Origin: Burkholderia ubonensis subsp. mesacidophila
GTDB lineage: Bacteria; Pseudomonadota; Gammaproteobacteria; Burkholderiales; Burkholderiaceae
Assembly (NCBI RefSeq): GCF_002097715.1
Contig: NZ_CP020738.1
Location: forward strand, 1,550,001 to 1,614,000
Direction of reading: 5' to 3'
DNA: 64,000 nt
Position 1 is the stretch's first letter; every line of letters starts with the position of its first letter. A program made the translations under genes and the position numbers. Positions 60,741 to 64,000 of this stretch are shown here, one piece after another. The notes under the pieces were generated by a model. The model saw only the letters and a list, made by a program, of their open reading frames with translations. It ran no database searches and was not told the DNA's origin.

Positions 60741-63700
60741 ATGAATAAAAATCAATATCGCCTCGTGTTCAGTCGCGTGCGCGGCATGTTAATCGCAGTC
60801 GAAGAGACTGTCAGCTCGTCGGGGAAAGCGGGCAGGGGCGAAGCCGTGCGCAAGGTGGCGGGTGCCTTGCAAAGCGTGATGCCGCGGGTGGCGCTGCGTC
60901 GCGTGGCGTTTGCCGCGCTGGCGACGGCAGGCGTAGTGCCGATGTGGGCCGGCGCGCAGGTGGTGGGCGCGGGTCCGCATGCGCCGGCTGTCGTTCAGAC
61001 GCAGAGTGGCTTGCCGCAAGTGAACATCAACAAACCCAGCGGGGCTGGTGTTTCGTTGAATACGTATTCCCAGTTCGACGTGCAGAAACCTGGCGTGATC
61101 TTGAACAACTCGCCAGTTATCACGAACACGCAGCAAGCGGGCTATATCAACGGCAATCCGAATTTTGGCCCGAATGATGCGGCACGCATCATTGTCAACC
61201 AGGTCAACAGCAACAACCCGACGCAACTGAGAGGCTACGTCGAGGTGGCGGGCCAACGCGCCGAGGTGATCATTTCGAATCCGTCCGGATTGGTCGTTGA
61301 TGGCGGCGGGTTTATTAATACCTCGCGCGCAATCCTGACGACCGGTACGCCGACCTTGAATGCGGACGGGGCGCTGGCGGGATTCAATACGACACGTGGC
61401 CTCATTACGGTACAAGGCGCGGGCCTGAATGCAACGAATGTCGACCAGGTCGACCTCATTGCCAGAGCCGTACAAACAAATGCCGCGATTTACGCAAACA
61501 ACCTTAACGTGGTCGCGGGGGCGAACCAGGTCAATCACGACACGCTCCAGACAACGCGAATTCAGGGCGAAGGTGCGGCGCCCGCCGTCGCGATCGACGT
61601 GAGCCAGCTCGGCGGGATGTACGCAAATCGCATCTTCCTGGTCGGGACAGAGGGCGGTGTCGGTGTACGGAACGCCGGCACGATCGCGGCGGATGCGATG
61701 GGCATGACGCTGACGACTGGCGGGCGGCTGGTGCAGTCGGGCAAGATCAGCTCGCTTGGCAACGTCGCGGTATCCGCGGCGGGTGGTGTCGAGAGCAGCG
61801 GCACGACCTACGGTCAGCAGTCGGTATCGGTGAGCACGGGCGCCGACGTGGTGAATACCGGGACACTCGCGGCACAGCATGACGTGGGCGTAACGGCGGG
61901 TTCGCTGAACTCGACGGGCACGCTCGGCGCAGGCGTGAACAGCGACGGTATCGTCACGCAAGTTGGCGACCTGCAAGTCACGACGACGGGCACGTTGAGC
62001 GCGACCGGCAAGAACGTTGCAGGCGGCAACGTCACGGCGAAGGGCCACGGCGTGAACCTTGCCGGCGGCACGACGGCAGCGAACGGCAACCTGTCGCTGA
62101 CTGCCACGACCGGTGACGTGAACCTTGCGAATGCGACGACCAGCACTCAAGGTGCATTCACGGCGAATGCGGCGGGCGCGGTCGTCAACGACCATGGCGA
62201 ACTGTCGAGCCAGGGCAGCACCACGGTAACGGCCGGCAGCGTATCGAACCAGGGCGGCAAGGTGTCGTCGCAGGGGCCGCTGTCGGTGACGGCCACCTCC
62301 GGGCAACTCGCCAACCAGTCCGGCTCATTTGTATCGAAAAGCACGCTGGCGCTGCGCGGCGGCGCCATCGCGAACAATCAAGGCACGATCCAGAGCGCCG
62401 GGCGAGCAACAGTCGACGGGGTCACGATCGACAACACGGCGGGCCGCATTACGTCGCTCAATACCGATGGGCTGGCGCTGACGGCGACCGGCCAGCTCAC
62501 GAATGCAGCCGGTACGGCAGCGGACGGCGCGCAAGGCGGCGTGATCGGCGGCAATGGCGATGTGACCGTGCAAGGCGGGAATATAGCCAACCACGCGACG
62601 ATCAAGTCCAACACGAATCTTCATGTTTCCGGTCAGTCGGTCGACAACAGCGGCGGCACGCTGAAGGGCGTCCAGGGCGTGACGGTCGATGCGGGTGCGC
62701 ACCTGACCAACCGTGGCGGCACGATCATCGGCCATACGGCCAAGGTCGACGGCACGACGCTGGACAACAGTGCCGGCACCGTGCAGGCCGATCAGGTCTC
62801 GTTGGGCGCAACCGATGTGGTGAACCACGGCGGCACGATCACGCAAACCGGGGCCGGCGCGATGACGGTCAACGTCTCGGGCACGCTCGACAATTCGAGC
62901 GGCGGCACGCTGCAATCCGACAGCACCGACCTCATGCTCGCCCCGACCACGCTCAAGAACGACGGCGGCACGATTACGCATGCGGGTACTGGCACGCTGA
63001 CGCTTGGCAATGGCGCCGGCTCGGTTTCGAACGTCGGCGGCACGATCGCAGGTAACGGGCGGGTCGTTGCGCAAACCGGTGCGTTGAACAACACATCGGG
63101 TTCGATCAACGGTCAAACCGGCTTGTCGGCCACGGTCGGCGGCGCGCTGAACAACAAGAACGGCAAGCTGTCTTCCGATACGGATCTCGGCTTGACCAGC
63201 GGCACGCTGACGAACGACGGCGGCCGGATCGGCGCGATCACGAATGCGACGATTCACACGGGCTCGATGACGAACCAGAGCGGTTCGATCGTTGCGCCGA
63301 ACCTGTCAGTTACCGCCGATTCGACGCTGGATAACAGCGGGGGCAAGCTCGAAACCAATCAGCTCGTGCTGACCACGCCGAACCTGATGAACCATGGCGG
63401 CACGATCACGCAATATGGATCGTCGGCAATGAGCGTCAATGTCAGCGGCACGCTGGACAACTCTGCGGGCGGTACGATCCAGACGAACAGCCGGGATCTC
63501 ACCCTCGCCCCGGCCCAGTTGAACAATGCCGGCGGGACGATTACGCATGCCGGGACGGGTACGCTGAAGATCGCACCGGCCAATGGCGCGAGCGCGCTGA
63601 ACAACGCATCGGGCACCATCGTCACCAAGGGGCAAGCGGTTGTCGACGCGAGCAGTTGGGACAACTCGAGCGGTATTCTCTCGGCACAGGGCGGGACGAC

Positions 63701-64000
63701 CGGAACGATCGCGGGCGACGTCAACAACACACGGGGGCTGGTGCGTTCGGATGCGTTCCTGTCGCTCACCAGCGGCGGCTCGCTGGCGAACCAAAGCGGT
63801 CACATCCAGGCCGGCCAGTCGACGGTGGGCGATACCAGCACGCTTGCCGTTCAATCCGCGTCGATCAACAACGCTGACGGGGCGATTACGAACCTCGGCA
63901 GGGGCGCGATGACCGTGCAAGGCGGTAGCCAGATCGTCAACAGCCATGCCGGCGATGTGTTCGGCATGGGCGCGATCACCGGTAACGGCGACGTGACGGT
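60741..64000 (+). CDS. Second TpsA (CdiA/FhaB-type) exoprotein, N-terminal 1086 residues (runs off right edge)
   Basis: An open frame from ATG 60741 to the window end. It starts with the extended signal region MNKNQYRLVFSRVRGMLIAV, a hydrophobic core and TPS domain (SGAGVSLNTYSQFDVQKP, NNSPVITNTQQAGYINGNP, NPSGLVVDGGGFINTSRAIL) very similar to that of the cdiA at 5406, then beta-helical hemagglutinin repeats rich in Asn-Ser/Gly-Gly. The signal region differs more from the first copy than the TPS domain does. The toxin end lies outside the window, so its class is unknown. Its promoter candidate is at 60613-60642. Confidence 0.93.
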   Translation, partial: MNKNQYRLVFSRVRGMLIAVEETVSSSGKAGRGEAVRKVAGALQSVMPRVALRRVAFAALATAGVVPMWAGAQVVGAGPHAPAVVQTQSGLPQVNINKPSGAGVSLNTYSQFDVQKPGVILNNSPVITNTQQAGYINGNPNFGPNDAARIIVNQVNSNNPTQLRGYVEVAGQRAEVIISNPSGLVVDGGGFINTSRAILTTGTPTLNADGALAGFNTTRGLITVQGAGLNATNVDQVDLIARAVQTNAAIYANNLNVVAGANQVNHDTLQTTRIQGEGAAPAVAIDVSQLGGMYANRIFLVGTEGGVGVRNAGTIAADAMGMTLTTGGRLVQSGKISSLGNVAVSAAGGVESSGTTYGQQSVSVSTGADVVNTGTLAAQHDVGVTAGSLNSTGTLGAGVNSDGIVTQVGDLQVTTTGTLSATGKNVAGGNVTAKGHGVNLAGGTTAANGNLSLTATTGDVNLANATTSTQGAFTANAAGAVVNDHGELSSQGSTTVTAGSVSNQGGKVSSQGPLSVTATSGQLANQSGSFVSKSTLALRGGAIANNQGTIQSAGRATVDGVTIDNTAGRITSLNTDGLALTATGQLTNAAGTAADGAQGGVIGGNGDVTVQGGNIANHATIKSNTNLHVSGQSVDNSGGTLKGVQGVTVDAGAHLTNRGGTIIGHTAKVDGTTLDNSAGTVQADQVSLGATDVVNHGGTITQTGAGAMTVNVSGTLDNSSGGTLQSDSTDLMLAPTTLKNDGGTITHAGTGTLTLGNGAGSVSNVGGTIAGNGRVVAQTGALNNTSGSINGQTGLSATVGGALNNKNGKLSSDTDLGLTSGTLTNDGGRIGAITNATIHTGSMTNQSGSIVAPNLSVTADSTLDNSGGKLETNQLVLTTPNLMNHGGTITQYGSSAMSVNVSGTLDNSAGGTIQTNSRDLTLAPAQLNNAGGTITHAGTGTLKIAPANGASALNNASGTIVTKGQAVVDASSWDNSSGILSAQGGTTGTIAGDVNNTRGLVRSDAFLSLTSGGSLANQSGHIQAGQSTVGDTSTLAVQSASINNADGAITNLGRGAMTVQGGSQIVNSHAGDVFGMGAITGNGDVT

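Overview
The window is high-GC beta-proteobacterial DNA, almost certainly Burkholderia sensu stricto (cepacia-complex-like). The signs are the very strong G/C third-position bias, Burkholderia-type general porin, XenA-type old yellow enzyme, NodT efflux lipoproteins, a DUF746 fragment and many LysR/AraC/TetR/MocR regulators. The density of catabolic, efflux and polymorphic-toxin genes suggests a secondary replicon; that is inference. No rRNA, tRNA, CRISPR array, replication origin or intact insertion sequence was seen.

Layout: (1) 1-4525, minus strand: a TetR-regulated tripartite ABC exporter (TetR, HlyD-type adaptor, ATPase, ABC-2 permease, NodT outer-membrane lipoprotein cut by the left edge). 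(2) 4710-16740: a two-partner-secretion/contact-dependent-inhibition (CDI) locus. It holds a complete 2843-residue CdiA/FhaB-type exoprotein whose last ~93 residues are a colicin E5-type tRNase, its ImmE5-like immunity gene, a displaced second CdiA-CT/immunity module joined by a 381-bp near-identical repeat, a third CdiA fragment, a truncated TpsB and a DUF746 fragment. (3) 16741-22953: cupin, AhpD-like protein, MocR regulator, LysR regulator and SDR, ending in a GH32 levanase. (4) 21292-25873: levan metabolism: exported GH68 levansucrase and GH32 levanase, divergent from a LacI-type repressor with a pair of operator palindromes between. (5) 26243-30769: an electrophile-response pair (DJ-1/PfpI protein and XenA) behind two NemR-like operators, an AI-2E family permease, a small lipoprotein and an SDR. 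(6) 30858-31138: a 281-bp MITE-like element with perfect 29-bp terminal inverted repeats. (7) 31210-41815: AraC regulator, LysE exporter, then an RND pump operon with its own two-component system, preceded by a Crp/Fnr-type regulator. (8) 41980-53765: acyl-CoA synthetase, DedA-type protein, chemoreceptor, LysE/Lrp divergent pair, a tandem-duplicated IclR regulator, an MBL-fold protein with altered metal motif, an MFS carrier and a porin. (9) 53826-57567: GH31 glycosidase and hexuronate-type MFS carrier. (10) 57568-64000: degraded DNA (FHA-like remnant, internally deleted cupin pseudogene), an OafA-type acyltransferase and a second large TpsA/CdiA gene running off the right edge.

The most notable content is the CDI region. 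It looks like a toxin-cassette array: an active E5-type toxin/immunity pair at the 3' end of cdiA, then stored fragments sharing the pre-toxin sequence, which would let homologous recombination replace the expressed toxin. No intact TpsB transporter gene lies in the window, so export of both TpsA proteins must depend on a transporter outside it or encoded further right.
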